Of a DNA stretch of 64,000 nucleotides, positions 52,882 through 63,500 are shown in pieces. Source of the DNA: Polaribacter sp. NJDZ03 (GTDB taxonomy: Bacteria; Bacteroidota; Bacteroidia; Flavobacteriales; Flavobacteriaceae). The stretch's first letter is position 1. Every line of letters starts with the position of its first letter. The notes under the pieces are model-generated. The model saw nothing but the letters and a program-made list of their open reading frames with translations, made no database searches and was not told where the DNA came from. The position numbers and the translations under genes were made by a program. The DNA lies in NCBI RefSeq assembly GCF_019263805.1, contig NZ_CP079195.1, positions 2,021,501 through 2,085,500 on the forward strand. The letters are read 5' to 3'.

Positions 52882-55800
52882 TTATAAAGAAATATTAACA
52901 CCTAATGATAATACTTGAACATTTGAATAAGAACCTCTACCTGCGGCAGGATTTTTCTCTGGATCTAACCCTCTATATTTAGTAATCGTTAAAGGATTAG
53001 TAGTATTCACATAAATTCTTAGTTTATCTAATTTTAATTTATCTAAAAGTTGAGTAGGTAGTGAATACCCTAATTGAACGTTTTTTAATCGTAAAAAAGA
53101 AGCATCTTCAAGTAAAAAATCAGAAAATCTCCAGATGTTATTAACATAATTACTAGATCTTACCAATCTTGGATATTGATTACTAGGGTTTTCTGGCGTC
53201 CAAGAATTTTCTGCCCAAAATTTTGGAATTCCCGCATTATTAAAAAACGGTTTCTGTTCTTCTTCTGTTATTGCCTTAATACCTTCTACTCCTTGCCAAA
53301 GCATAGAAAAATCAAAACCTTTGTAAGCAAGTGACAAATCAAAACCATAAATTAAATCAGGTATTGATTGACCCGCCGCCTGTCTATCATCATTATCTAT
53401 TTTACCATCCTCGTTAAAATCTTCAAACCTAATATCTCCTGGTTGTGCTGTAGGTTGTGCACTATTGGCAATATCATCTCCTTCTTGAAAAATCCCTAAC
53501 ATTTTAATAGCAAACCACTCGTTAATTGAACTCCCTTCTACCAATCTTCTGCTACCAATTTGTGGTGTAGGTAATTTGGTTACCTTATTGTTAATAGTAG
53601 TCAAATTAATGCTAGCACCATATTCAAAATCTCCAACGTTGTCTTTATAGTTAACTAAAAATTCAAATCCTTTATTTTGAACAGAAGCTAAATTCACCGT
53701 AGGTGGGCTTAATCCTCCAACAACTGTAGAAACCGCTACTCCTCGTAAAATATCGTCAGTATCTTTTATATAATAATCTGCTACAATCCCTAATTTACCA
53801 TTAAGAGCTGTTAAATCTACTCCTATGTCGGTTTGTGTAGATGTTTCCCAAGTTACGTTTGGATTAGATAAGTTGGTTTGTGCAGCTCCACTAACTAAAC
53901 TACCTCCATACGAATAATTTTGTCCTAAACTATATATTGAAGAGTACTGACCAGCTGCAATAGCTTGATTTCCTAATTGTCCCCATGAAGCTCTTAATTT
54001 TAAGTTATCGATAAAATCTACCTCATCCATAAAAGATTCATTAGAAATATTCCAACCTGCAGAAAAAGAAGGAAATAGTCCCCATCGATTTCCTTCGGCA
54101 AAATTTGAAGTCCCATCATAACGTACATTAGCCTCAAATAGATATTTGCTATTAAAATCATATGTAAGCCTTCCAAAAAAAGATTGAAGTCCAAAATTTA
54201 CAGTATACCCTTGTGCTGTTGGATCTATAGCGCCTGCACTAATTTCTTGAAGTGCATTACTAGGAATTCCATCTTTAGAAGCCTGTAAAACTTGATATTT
54301 GTTTGTTTCTTGGTTAAAACCAACAAGTCCTGTAAAATTGTGATTCTCTGCAATTGTTTTATTATAGTTTAAGGTGGTTACAAAAGTAATATCTCTAGAA
54401 TTGCTATAACCGTTCCAAGCAGACAATGGATTACCACCAACACTTAAGCTAGTTGTAGAACCATCAGAAGGGTTTACTAGTTCAACTAAAGGTCTAAATA
54501 CTTTTTGTAAACTATGAGACGTTCTTACTCCTACAGTACTTTTTAACTTTAATCCTTCAATAAATTCATATTCACCAGATAAGTTTACCATTAAATTATC
54601 CCAACTCGTATTATTTTTACCTTCTAATGCACCTGCTAATGCTTGTGTAGCACTAGGGAAAGCTAACCATGGAAATCCATAACTTCCGTCAGCTAAACGC
54701 GGGTTTTGCATTGGTGATGCCCTGTTTATCCAACCTATTACGGTACTCGACCCTGCTACGGGTTGATTTACATCGTCATGTCTTCCTGAAATTTTTAAGG
54801 AAGTGCTAAACTTATCAGATACTTTTGTATCTAAATTTAACCTCGCTGTATATTGTTTGGTATTGGTACCTAATAAAATACCATCTTGGTTAAGATGCCC
54901 AAGTGAAAAAGAATAAGTTGTTTTTTCACTACCTCCACGTACACTTAAATTATGACTGGTAATTTGTGCACTTCTATATAAATCATCGTTCCAATTTGTG
55001 TTTGGATATAAATCAGAATTTGTTCCAGTTCTAAATGCATTTATTTGGTCTGCTGTAAATTCTGGAGTAGAGCCTGGACTCTCATTAAATTTTGCAAGAT
55101 TTAACAGTTCCATATATTCTGCAGAATTTGTAACATAATCTGCTAAGTATGTAGCTGTTTGAACACCTGTATATCCATCATAATTAACAGTAAATTTTCC
55201 AGATTTACCCTTTTTGGTTGTTACCAATATAACACCATTTGCTGCTCTTGATCCATAAATTGCTGCGGATGCTGCATCTTTTAAAACCGTAATTGATTCA
55301 ATATCTGATACATTTACATTTCCCAAACTTCCTCTAATTCCATCAATCATTACTAATGGATTACTATTTCCTAAAGTACCTACTCCTCTAATTTTAATGC
55401 TAGCTCCATCTGCACCTGGTTGGCCAGAGTTTTGAGTAACCGTTACACCTGCTGCTTTACCTGCAAGTGCCTGACTAGCATTGGCAATAGGTCTATTTTC
55501 AGCATCGTCTAGTTTTACTGTTGAAATTGAACCTGTTAAGTTAATTTTTTTCTGTGTTCCGTACCCAACAATAACAATTTCATCTAATTGCGAAGCATCT
55601 TCTTCCATTAAAACAGAAAATGTTCTTTTGTTATTAATAGCTATTTCAAGTGTCTTAAACCCAACATGACTAAAAACTAAAATACCATTAGGATCGGCAT
55701 TAGCTATTGTAAAGTTACCGTCAAAATCGGTAGTTGCTCCCAATTGAGAACCTTTAACGAATACATTAACTCCAGGAAATGGCATTCCATCATCCGAAGT

Positions 55801-55896
55801 TGTTACTTTACCACTAACACTATTATTCTGAGCAAAACCCAGGCTAACAGTAAAAATTGCAAGTAAAATAAAAATTTTAAATATTTTTGCTTTCAT
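52882..55896 (-). CDS. SusC/RagA-family TonB-linked outer-membrane transporter
   Basis: A 1004-residue TonB-dependent transporter. After the signal peptide (about residues 1-22) come a carboxypeptidase-D-like domain (VSGKVTTSDDGMPFPGVNVF), the SusC TonB box region (LDEIVIVGYGTQKK), the plug (VMIDGIRGSLGNVN, IESITVLKDAASAAIYGSRA) and a 22-strand barrel. It imports oligosaccharides captured by the SusD partner. Proteins of this length are on the shorter side for SusC but complete. An AraC regulator is divergent upstream. Confidence 0.97.
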   Translation of the reverse strand: MKAKIFKIFILLAIFTVSLGFAQNNSVSGKVTTSDDGMPFPGVNVFVKGSQLGATTDFDGNFTIANADPNGILVFSHVGFKTLEIAINNKRTFSVLMEEDASQLDEIVIVGYGTQKKINLTGSISTVKLDDAENRPIANASQALAGKAAGVTVTQNSGQPGADGASIKIRGVGTLGNSNPLVMIDGIRGSLGNVNVSDIESITVLKDAASAAIYGSRAANGVILVTTKKGKSGKFTVNYDGYTGVQTATYLADYVTNSAEYMELLNLAKFNESPGSTPEFTADQINAFRTGTNSDLYPNTNWNDDLYRSAQITSHNLSVRGGSEKTTYSFSLGHLNQDGILLGTNTKQYTARLNLDTKVSDKFSTSLKISGRHDDVNQPVAGSSTVIGWINRASPMQNPRLADGSYGFPWLAFPSATQALAGALEGKNNTSWDNLMVNLSGEYEFIEGLKLKSTVGVRTSHSLQKVFRPLVELVNPSDGSTTSLSVGGNPLSAWNGYSNSRDITFVTTLNYNKTIAENHNFTGLVGFNQETNKYQVLQASKDGIPSNALQEISAGAIDPTAQGYTVNFGLQSFFGRLTYDFNSKYLFEANVRYDGTSNFAEGNRWGLFPSFSAGWNISNESFMDEVDFIDNLKLRASWGQLGNQAIAAGQYSSIYSLGQNYSYGGSLVSGAAQTNLSNPNVTWETSTQTDIGVDLTALNGKLGIVADYYIKDTDDILRGVAVSTVVGGLSPPTVNLASVQNKGFEFLVNYKDNVGDFEYGASINLTTINNKVTKLPTPQIGSRRLVEGSSINEWFAIKMLGIFQEGDDIANSAQPTAQPGDIRFEDFNEDGKIDNDDRQAAGQSIPDLIYGFDLSLAYKGFDFSMLWQGVEGIKAITEEEQKPFFNNAGIPKFWAENSWTPENPSNQYPRLVRSSNYVNNIWRFSDFLLEDASFLRLKNVQLGYSLPTQLLDKLKLDKLRIYVNTTNPLTITKYRGLDPEKNPAAGRGSYSNVQVLSLGVNISL

Positions 55897-56204
55897 ACTT
55901 AAATAAATTTTGTTAATAATTGTTTTTATGATTATTATTTAAAGTCAATATATCATGTATTACTTGAAGTTTAACTACTAATAATTTCTAAAACTAAACA
56001 TAACATCCTTTAAATTAAATAGATATTATTTTAATAAAGAAAGAATATTATATATATTTTTTTTAGAAATTATTAATTAACTCAAACTATACATTACTAC
56101 AAAGAACATTACTTGTAACAAACTTACCGCTACTTTCCATTGAAAGCTTGCTCTTAATTATCAATAACTTTCTCTATATTTGCCTTAAAATCAAATAATA
56201 AAGA
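55897..56204. promoter_or_regulatory. susC/AraC divergent intergenic region
   Basis: These 308 AT-rich bases separate the divergent genes. TATATTTG at 56175-56182 matches the -7 consensus for the AraC gene, 22 bases before its ATG. For susC I see only TATAGTTTG on the minus strand (about 56099-56091), with one extra base. No clear dyad for the regulator is seen. Confidence 0.45.
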
Positions 56205-57071
56205 ATGAAGGCGAATTTTAGAAAATTAGAAAAACCTACCGAAAGCGCCTTTCATATTAAAAAAGATGTTAGAACTTCTTTTGATGATAAATGGCATTTT
56301 CATGAAATGTTAGAACTTGTTGTAATACTAAAGGGAAGTGGAAAACGGTTTGTTGGAGATTCAATTGAAACTTTTTCTAAGGGAGATGTTATTTTAGTAG
56401 GAAAAAAGTTACCTCATGTTTGGAGAAGCAATCCTCAAAAAAAGAAGAATTCTTTAAAAATGAAATGTTCTTCTATTATTATTCAATTCTCTCCTGATTT
56501 TTTAGGAACAACATTTTTAAACCTTTCTGAATCAGATAAACTAAAAAAACTTTTTAAAAATGCCGAAATGGGTATTTCATTTCAAAATGAAACAAGAAAA
56601 AAATTAATAGAAAAAATTAAAAGACTCATAGAGCTAGAAGGGATGGAGCGTTTATTGTTTTTTCTTGATATTTTACATTTTTCTTCTAAATCTGAAGAGT
56701 ATTCATTACTTGCTTCTCCGTTATTTAAAGAGACTATTTTTAAAAGCGATTTAAAAATTAATAATGTGTTCGAATATATAATGGATAATTTTTCGAACTC
56801 CATTACGCTTGATGAAGTTGCACAAGTTGCTTCAATGAATAAAACTGCTTTTTGTAGATATTTTAAAAAAAGAACTAAAAAAACTTTTTCTTCCTTTTTA
56901 AATGAAATTAGAATTGGTTACGCTTGTAAATTAATAAGAGAAGAAAAGTATAATATTACTGAAGCTGCATATTTAAGCGGTTATAACAGTCCTTCTCATT
57001 TTAATAAACAATTTCGTTTAATTAAAAAAACATCACCAACTGAGTTTTATAAAAATTCGCAAGGAATATAA
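56205..57071 (+). CDS. AraC-family regulator with cupin sensor
   Basis: A 288-residue protein. An N-terminal cupin-like domain (about residues 10-120, HFHEMLELVVILKGSGKRF, KGDVILVGKKLPHVW) is followed by a C-terminal AraC double helix-turn-helix (ITLDEVAQVASMNKTAFCRY and ITEAAYLSGYNSPSHFNKQF). It likely binds a sugar or sugar acid and activates the neighbouring locus. Such cytosolic AraC regulators are an alternative to the HTCS and ECF systems that more often control SusCD loci. Confidence 0.9.
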   Translation: MKANFRKLEKPTESAFHIKKDVRTSFDDKWHFHEMLELVVILKGSGKRFVGDSIETFSKGDVILVGKKLPHVWRSNPQKKKNSLKMKCSSIIIQFSPDFLGTTFLNLSESDKLKKLFKNAEMGISFQNETRKKLIEKIKRLIELEGMERLLFFLDILHFSSKSEEYSLLASPLFKETIFKSDLKINNVFEYIMDNFSNSITLDEVAQVASMNKTAFCRYFKKRTKKTFSSFLNEIRIGYACKLIREEKYNITEAAYLSGYNSPSHFNKQFRLIKKTSPTEFYKNSQGI

Positions 57072-57132
57072 GATTGGTTTTCTTTATCTGTTACTTAAAT
57101 TTATCAATCGTATATAAAAATTACCGAATTAG

Positions 57133-58026
57133 TTATATCTTAAAATAGTTTGAGTTGAATCCGGACACATTCATTTTTGTATAAAAAACACTTCCACTAG
57201 TTGGATATTTTTCTAATTCAGCACTTGAAAGTCCATATCTTGCTGTAGTAATAAACAATGTATCCATATTTTCACCACCAAAAACGCAACATGTTACATT
57301 TGGTACCTCAACTTCTATTTTATCAATAATTTTTCCAGAGCTAGGATTCCAACAAATTACTGAAAACCCACCCCACATAGCTATCCATAAATTTCCATTA
57401 TTATCAATTGTCATTCCATCTGGCATGCCTAATTCTTTTGGAACATCAATAATTACTCTTTGATTTAAAATTTCACTTTTTTCGTTAAAATCAAAAGCAT
57501 AAACTTTAGCCTCAAAAGTATCAATATAATACATTGTTTTAGCATCTAAAGACCAGGTCATACCGTTCGATATGGTAATGTTATTTAATTTTTCTGAAAT
57601 CTTTTTTTTATGATTTATCAAATATAGACTTCCTTGGTTATGAAGTGCATTCTTATCCATAGTTCCTATCCATAAATTACTATTAGGATCTGCTTTTCCA
57701 TCATTAAATCGTATGTTTAAATTATTAAACTTTAAAGAAGCAAATTCATTATAATTTTTAGTTATTAGATTTAACAGTACTATTTTATGACCATCTGCTA
57801 TTAAGAATTCATGATTAGAAACTTGAACAATACAACTAGGTTTATTTCCTTTATAAATAACGTTATTTACTCTAGTAATTGCATTTATAGCATAGACGAG
57901 TCCTCCTTTAATATCTACCCATAATAATTCTTTAGAATGCGTTACCCATAAAGGACCTTCTCCTAAATTAGCTTTAATATTGTACCATAATAAGGCTTTT
58001 TTTATTATCTTTTTATCATTTTTCAT
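57133..58026 (-). CDS. SMP-30/gluconolactonase-family lactonase, cytosolic
   Basis: A 297-residue six-bladed propeller without a signal peptide. The motifs ANLGEGPLWVTHSKELLWVD (metal-binding Glu), FNDGKADPNSNLWIGTMD (Asn/Asp ligands) and GMPDGMTIDNNGNLWIAMWG (Asp ligand) place it in the SMP-30 family closer to true sugar lactonases than the copy at 14783. It would open the lactone made by a sugar dehydrogenase, feeding the dehydratase encoded nearby. It ends just downstream of the AraC regulator, facing it. Confidence 0.9.
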   Translation of the reverse strand: MKNDKKIIKKALLWYNIKANLGEGPLWVTHSKELLWVDIKGGLVYAINAITRVNNVIYKGNKPSCIVQVSNHEFLIADGHKIVLLNLITKNYNEFASLKFNNLNIRFNDGKADPNSNLWIGTMDKNALHNQGSLYLINHKKKISEKLNNITISNGMTWSLDAKTMYYIDTFEAKVYAFDFNEKSEILNQRVIIDVPKELGMPDGMTIDNNGNLWIAMWGGFSVICWNPSSGKIIDKIEVEVPNVTCCVFGGENMDTLFITTARYGLSSAELEKYPTSGSVFYTKMNVSGFNSNYFKI

Positions 58027-58538
58027 TTCTAAGGGTTTGTTACGAAATACCTATAAATTTTCACTTGTTCTGCTACATATTAACTTTGTAAAAAAGTCTC
58101 GCTTTAACTAGAACTATAACTGTATTTTTCACAGCTACACTACACAAAATAAAAACATAAATTAAATACACCTTATTTTATAACAAGTACAAAAGAAATC
58201 TATACTTAAAACCTATATATTAATTATTGAGGTATGGTTTCAATAAGGTTTCCTACTCTAAGATAAACCCTCTCATTATAAATAAATATTTTTATACTCT
58301 AAAGGAATAGAAATTTCTTTTTATAGGAGAAAGGAAAAAAAATATCAAAAAATCCTTGCAGCATAACCGCTACTAAAACTTTAATCTTTTTTTTAGAATG
58401 ATCTAAGAATGGAATCCTTCTAAAATGCATTAGAAGGATATTCTCCAATATCCATTTAAATTTATTATTGGGTTTACTACTCAATTAACATAAAAATCTG
58501 ATTGATTTTTGATGATTTTTAATAAGAATATAAAACTA
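58027..58538. other. Intergenic region with inverted repeat
   Basis: The 512 bases hold no convincing gene; a 61-codon minus-strand frame at 58299-58484 lacks any recognisable feature. ATCCTTCTAA (58414-58423) and TTAGAAGGAT (58430-58439) form a perfect 10-bp dyad about 100 bases past the SDR stop, without an adjoining T-run. The promoter of the lactonase gene must lie at the left end. Confidence 0.45.
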
Positions 58539-59324
58539 TTAATCTTGCATAAGTGCAGATCTTCCTCCATCTATTAAGTAGGTAGAACCAGATATAAATG
58601 AAGCTAAATCTGAAGCTAAAAAAGCACAAAAGTTACCTACTTCTTCAGTAGTACCTAATTTTTTTACAGGATGTAAATTTATTGTTTTATTTCTTTCTAC
58701 TTCTGCGTCAGGAAAACTATCAAACCATTTTTGGTTTCCGGGTGTATCAATAAATCCAGGAGCAATACCAACAGTTCTAATTTTTGGTCCCCATTCAATT
58801 GCTAAACTTTGAACCAAACCTTTTATTGCTGTTTTTGTTACATTGTATGGGAAACAGCCAGGTATTGTATAATTAGAATGATTTGAAGTCATTAAAATAA
58901 TTACTCCATTTCCATTTTTTTCTAACCAAGGTTTGCATTTCTGGCTTAGCATCCAATGTGATTTTAAATTGAGATTCATATTAAATTCCCATTTATCAAG
59001 TGTACATTGTTCAGCTCCTTCAAAAACATTACCTCCCGCATTTGAAATTAAAATATCAATTCTACCAAAGGTTGCTATCGTTTTGTTTATTAACGCTTCT
59101 TGATCTTTTGAGGAAACAACATCTACACTTAAATAAAGTCCTTTTACTCCTTCATTTTTTAAAATACCAAAAAAATCCTTAGCTCCTTGAGAATCTTTAG
59201 AAGATATACCACAACCAGCAACATTACAACCTGCTTTTGCAAATACTTTTGCTACTCCTTGTCCTACTCCACTGCATACACCTGTTATTAAAACTGTTTT
59301 ACCTTCTAAATTAATATTTAACAT
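58539..59324 (-). CDS. SDR-family oxidoreductase
   Basis: A 261-residue classical short-chain dehydrogenase: coenzyme motif TGVCSGVGQGVA (variant of TGxxxGxG), NAGG in ISNAGGNVFE, an active-site segment with Ser and YxxxK (YNVTK, Tyr and Lys present) and IAPGFIDTPG. It probably oxidises a sugar C1 or C3 hydroxyl or reduces a keto acid with NAD(P). It follows the enolase-superfamily gene by 11 bases, so it works in the same sugar-acid route. The substrate is unassigned. Confidence 0.88.
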   Translation of the reverse strand: MLNINLEGKTVLITGVCSGVGQGVAKVFAKAGCNVAGCGISSKDSQGAKDFFGILKNEGVKGLYLSVDVVSSKDQEALINKTIATFGRIDILISNAGGNVFEGAEQCTLDKWEFNMNLNLKSHWMLSQKCKPWLEKNGNGVIILMTSNHSNYTIPGCFPYNVTKTAIKGLVQSLAIEWGPKIRTVGIAPGFIDTPGNQKWFDSFPDAEVERNKTINLHPVKKLGTTEEVGNFCAFLASDLASFISGSTYLIDGGRSALMQD

Positions 59325-59335
59325 TTTTGTTTTTT

Positions 59336-60496
59336 TTAGATATAAAATCCTTCTCTATGCTTTCTAATACCTGGATGTTTGTCCATTTCTTCTTCAATTA
59401 AATCAACTCCTAAACCAGGTCTTTTACTCAAAACTAAACTTCCATTTTTAATATTTATAGGATGATCTATAATTTCATCTCGCCAACTTACGTCTTTAAA
59501 AATAAATTCTTGCCTAAAGAAATTTGGTATGGATGCACATACATGAGCAGACGATAATGTAGATAATGGTCCGTTTGGATTATGCGGAGCAACTAATACA
59601 TTATAAGCTTCAGCCATTGTAGCCATTCTTTTCATTTCTGAAGGACCACCGCAACGTGTAATATCAGGCATTATAACATCACATACATGTTTTTCTAAAA
59701 TTGGTCTAATACCATGTCTTGTATAATGTCTTTCACCAACGCAAATAGATACACTTGGATCAATTCGCTCTCTTAATGCCCGCAAGGTATCTGCACTTTC
59801 TGGTCCTGCTGGTTCTTCATACCAAGCAATATCTAATTCAGATAATCGCTTAGCCATTGAAACTGCTACTTTAAAATTAAGCATTGCATGTGTTTCAATC
59901 ATAATATCCATATCTGGTCCTACAGCATCTCTTACCGCTTTACTAACTTCAAACGCTCTATCCTGTTCTGATTTAGTTAATGATAAATTTGTTGCCAAAT
60001 CATCTCCATAAAAATAATTAGTATGAGCAAATGGATCAAATTTTAAGCCTGTAAACCCAGCTTCTTTAACTTGTTTTGCTTGTTTTGCATAGTCTTCACC
60101 ATTATGTCCCCCTCCTGTAAACCAATAATTAGCATATAAAGGAATTTCTGTTCTATAACTCCCTCCTAAAAGCTCATAACAAGGAACTCCTAACACTTTT
60201 CCTTTTAAATCTAATAGAGCCATGTCTATTCCAGAAATTGCACATAAGCTTGCTCCACTTGGTCCAACCCAGTTCATATCTCTATATAATTTGGTCCAAA
60301 TAAAATCGGTTCTCATTGGATCTAAACCTATAATTCTTTGTCCAAGTTCTTTTGCGGCGGCTTCTACTATTTGACTCCCTGGCCAATTTGTGGCTTCACC
60401 AACACCTGTGTAACCTTCATCTGTATAAATTTTCAATAATGTCCAATTATACTTTACCCCTTCTACAAGCCAAACTTTTACATCTGTAATTTTCAT
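59336..60496 (-). CDS. Enolase-superfamily sugar-acid dehydratase
   Basis: A 386-residue mandelate racemase/muconate lactonising enzyme-type protein. The N-terminal capping domain is followed by a barrel with the catalytic Lys in GLKFDPF, metal ligands in IMIETHAML, AWYEEPAGPES and ICVGERHYTR, the Asp in PDITRCGG and the His in APHNPNGPL. The KFDPF sequence is shared with archaeal gluconate/galactonate dehydratases, so dehydration of a C6 or C5 aldonate is likely, although a cycloisomerase cannot be excluded. It lies between the propeller and SDR genes in one operon. Confidence 0.88.
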   Translation of the reverse strand: MKITDVKVWLVEGVKYNWTLLKIYTDEGYTGVGEATNWPGSQIVEAAAKELGQRIIGLDPMRTDFIWTKLYRDMNWVGPSGASLCAISGIDMALLDLKGKVLGVPCYELLGGSYRTEIPLYANYWFTGGGHNGEDYAKQAKQVKEAGFTGLKFDPFAHTNYFYGDDLATNLSLTKSEQDRAFEVSKAVRDAVGPDMDIMIETHAMLNFKVAVSMAKRLSELDIAWYEEPAGPESADTLRALRERIDPSVSICVGERHYTRHGIRPILEKHVCDVIMPDITRCGGPSEMKRMATMAEAYNVLVAPHNPNGPLSTLSSAHVCASIPNFFRQEFIFKDVSWRDEIIDHPINIKNGSLVLSKRPGLGVDLIEEEMDKHPGIRKHREGFYI

Positions 60497-60597
60497 ATTT
60501 TTTTATTCTTGTTATTATGACTATCTTCAAAATTATTTTTTACAACATTTATTAAAAAACAAAGAACATTTCTTGTTCTAAAGATGAATAATACTTT

Positions 60598-63500
60598 CTA
60601 CTTTTTTATTATTTTTTTTTGATACTTTTTACCCGATTCATCTATTAAATTTAATACATAAATACCCTTGGCTACATCACTTATATCCATTGTAACTTCA
60701 CCATTCTTATTTTTAAGATTCATTTTTTTTACCTGTTTACCATCAATACTTACTAAAGAAACTTGTATTTCTAAACCTTTCATGTTTGACGTCTTTATAG
60801 ATATATTACTACCCGTAGGAACAGGATACACCATCACTTTGTCTACTTGCTCCTTTCTAAGTGAAAGTACTTCTGAGCAACCAAGAAAAGATAACTCTCC
60901 AACGGTTGTCCATGGGTTTCCATTTACTTCAGATAAAGCAGTTAGTTTTACATACCTAGCCAATATAGGGCTAGAAAAAACAACTTTTTGAAGCTCTGTA
61001 TAGTTTACAAAATTTCCAGAAGTAACTAGAGTCCAATCTGTACCATTTAAACTTGAATGTATTTGATATGAATTAATTCTTCCATTTTCTTGATTTTGCC
61101 TTGGAGCATAATTCATTTGAGAAACATTATAATTAGCACTTAAATCTATTGATATATAATGTGGCATAGGTACTTCTGGGCTATACCATTGAGTAACCCA
61201 ATTAGTTGAAATATCTCCATCTATAACATTGGTAGCCGGAGATGTTTCTCCAACAATTTCCTGACTATCAAATTGATGTATAGAATACTTATTGCTAGGA
61301 ATAAGTGTTGGACATGGCGTGGTAAATACTTCTATAAAATTTGTAATAGTTTTAGTGCTTTCTTTACCAGTTACATCTTTAACTGTTAATTTTACATCAT
61401 GTTTTCCTTCTGAAGCATTGGCATATGATATTAAAGGATTCTCATCTGTAGAAGTACTAGGAATGCCTCCCGGAAAGGACCAACTCCAAGTAGCTCCTAT
61501 TTGAGTAATTGCAGAATGATCTTTAAATTGCACCATAGCATCTTGTGTTAAATCAACCAAAATTTTATCGGCAGCAAAATTTGCATCAGGTTTAAAAGAT
61601 TCATACAAATCATTTTCCCAAATACCTCTAGTTCCAGCAGCTCTTATTTTTCCTTTTGCATAATTAATTTGTAAAAAATTAACTTCACCACCTAAAACTC
61701 CTGTTCCGTGTAAATCCCATGAACTCATAGAAGCATTACGATAATACACGCCCATTCTTGTTCCTATATAAACCCCACCATTAGTTCCTCTTTGATTAAC
61801 AATTCCAAAACGCCCTTCACTATTAGGTAAACCAGTTGAATAATCTACCCAAGTTGTTCCGCCATCAATTGTTTTTAGAACTTTTACATTACTTGATGAG
61901 CCAAGTACAACCCAAGCTATATTTGTATCTGTTTCACTTAATGCTATGTTTCTAATATTAAATTCTGATGTTAGAGATGAAGAGGGAGTTACATTTAACC
62001 AATTAACTCCAGAATCATTAGTTTTCCATATTTGATATGACTTAGCCTCACGTTTTATAATAGCAAACATTGTATTGGCATCTGCAAAACTAACTTGCAT
62101 TCTTCCTCCTGTATTACTAATGTCTGGAAAATCTTTTAATGATGACCAACTTGACGCATTATCATTACTTACTGCTACTCCTGTAACTAATTCTGGTCTT
62201 AGAGAATTTGGGTGTCCAATAACATAAATTTTATTATATAGATTTGGATGCATAATATAATTTTGGAAATTTACATAACCAGAATAAACACCTAGATTAC
62301 CTGAATTACCAGGTGCTGTATTACGTAATGCTGGTCTAGTAAGCCTTTGATCCCACCAAGGCATCGCATAAATATAACGGTCATCTAAAGGATTTACGGT
62401 GGCTGTTTGTGCATCTGCTCCTGGCCCTGTTAACCATTGGTTGTATAACGAACCGTCTTTTATATAAATAGCATTATGATTGATACCTGCTGCCATAATA
62501 TCTGACTTAAATCCTTGACTAAAGCCCCAACATTCTTGACTATAAATACCATCATACTTAGAAATAGCATTTATTCCATTATTAGAAGAATAATAGGCAC
62601 CACCATCACTTACAACCCAAACCTCATCACCGCTTGCATCAATGCCTTGTATGTCTCCATGAATAGGCCAAGTAGTTTGATCTGGGTTACCAACATGAGA
62701 CCATGTAGTACCTCCATTTGTTGAAAACATCGTTTTATTACAACCTGCATAAACAAGTTCTGGATTTGTTGTTGAAACTCCTATTGCAAAATCCCAAGTT
62801 GTTTGTCCATAACCTGCAGTAAGCTTATTATCAAATGTATAATCTGTACCAGAAGGAACAACGGATAATATAGTGTTACCTGCCCATCCTTCATCTTGTT
62901 TTGTAAAATTCAAACCTGCATCTGTAGATTTCCAAAATCCATACTCATCATTTCCTGCACTATACACATATACATAATTTGGTGCAGCTGGAGTTACCCC
63001 AATAGCACCACGATATAATTGATGTCCTGAAATTGCTGCAGAAGGGTAACCATTGTTAATTTCTGTAAACGTAACCCCTGAATCTGTACTTCGTAAAAAC
63101 TTAGTCCACGAACCTACTTGTTCTATTGCATAAATTATAGAACTATTCCCAGGATTAATTTTAAGATCCCAATAAGCACTCCCTTCATGCAAGGTACTCC
63201 ATGTTGTTCCTCCATTAGTGGTTAAATAAATACCACCATTATTAGTATAATTATTCTTTGTAGATACAAATACTTTATCACTATCTGTTGGAGAAATATC
63301 TAACATTGCCTCTTTAGCAGTATAAGGAAGTGTAGAAAGAAAGTTAGTTGCATAGTTCCAAGTTTGCCCTTCATCCATAGATTTAATCAACCCTACATTG
63401 GTAATTGCGTATACAATATTGGCATTACTAGGTGCAAATTTCACTTCCCAAATAGTTTCTACCAATGGTACATTTTGACCAACAGACACCCAATTATCAC

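Noticed and set aside
58299..58484. 61-codon minus-strand ORF between the lactonase and SDR genes
   Set aside because: No domain, signal or conserved pattern is recognisable, codon use is AT-driven, and it spans an inverted repeat.
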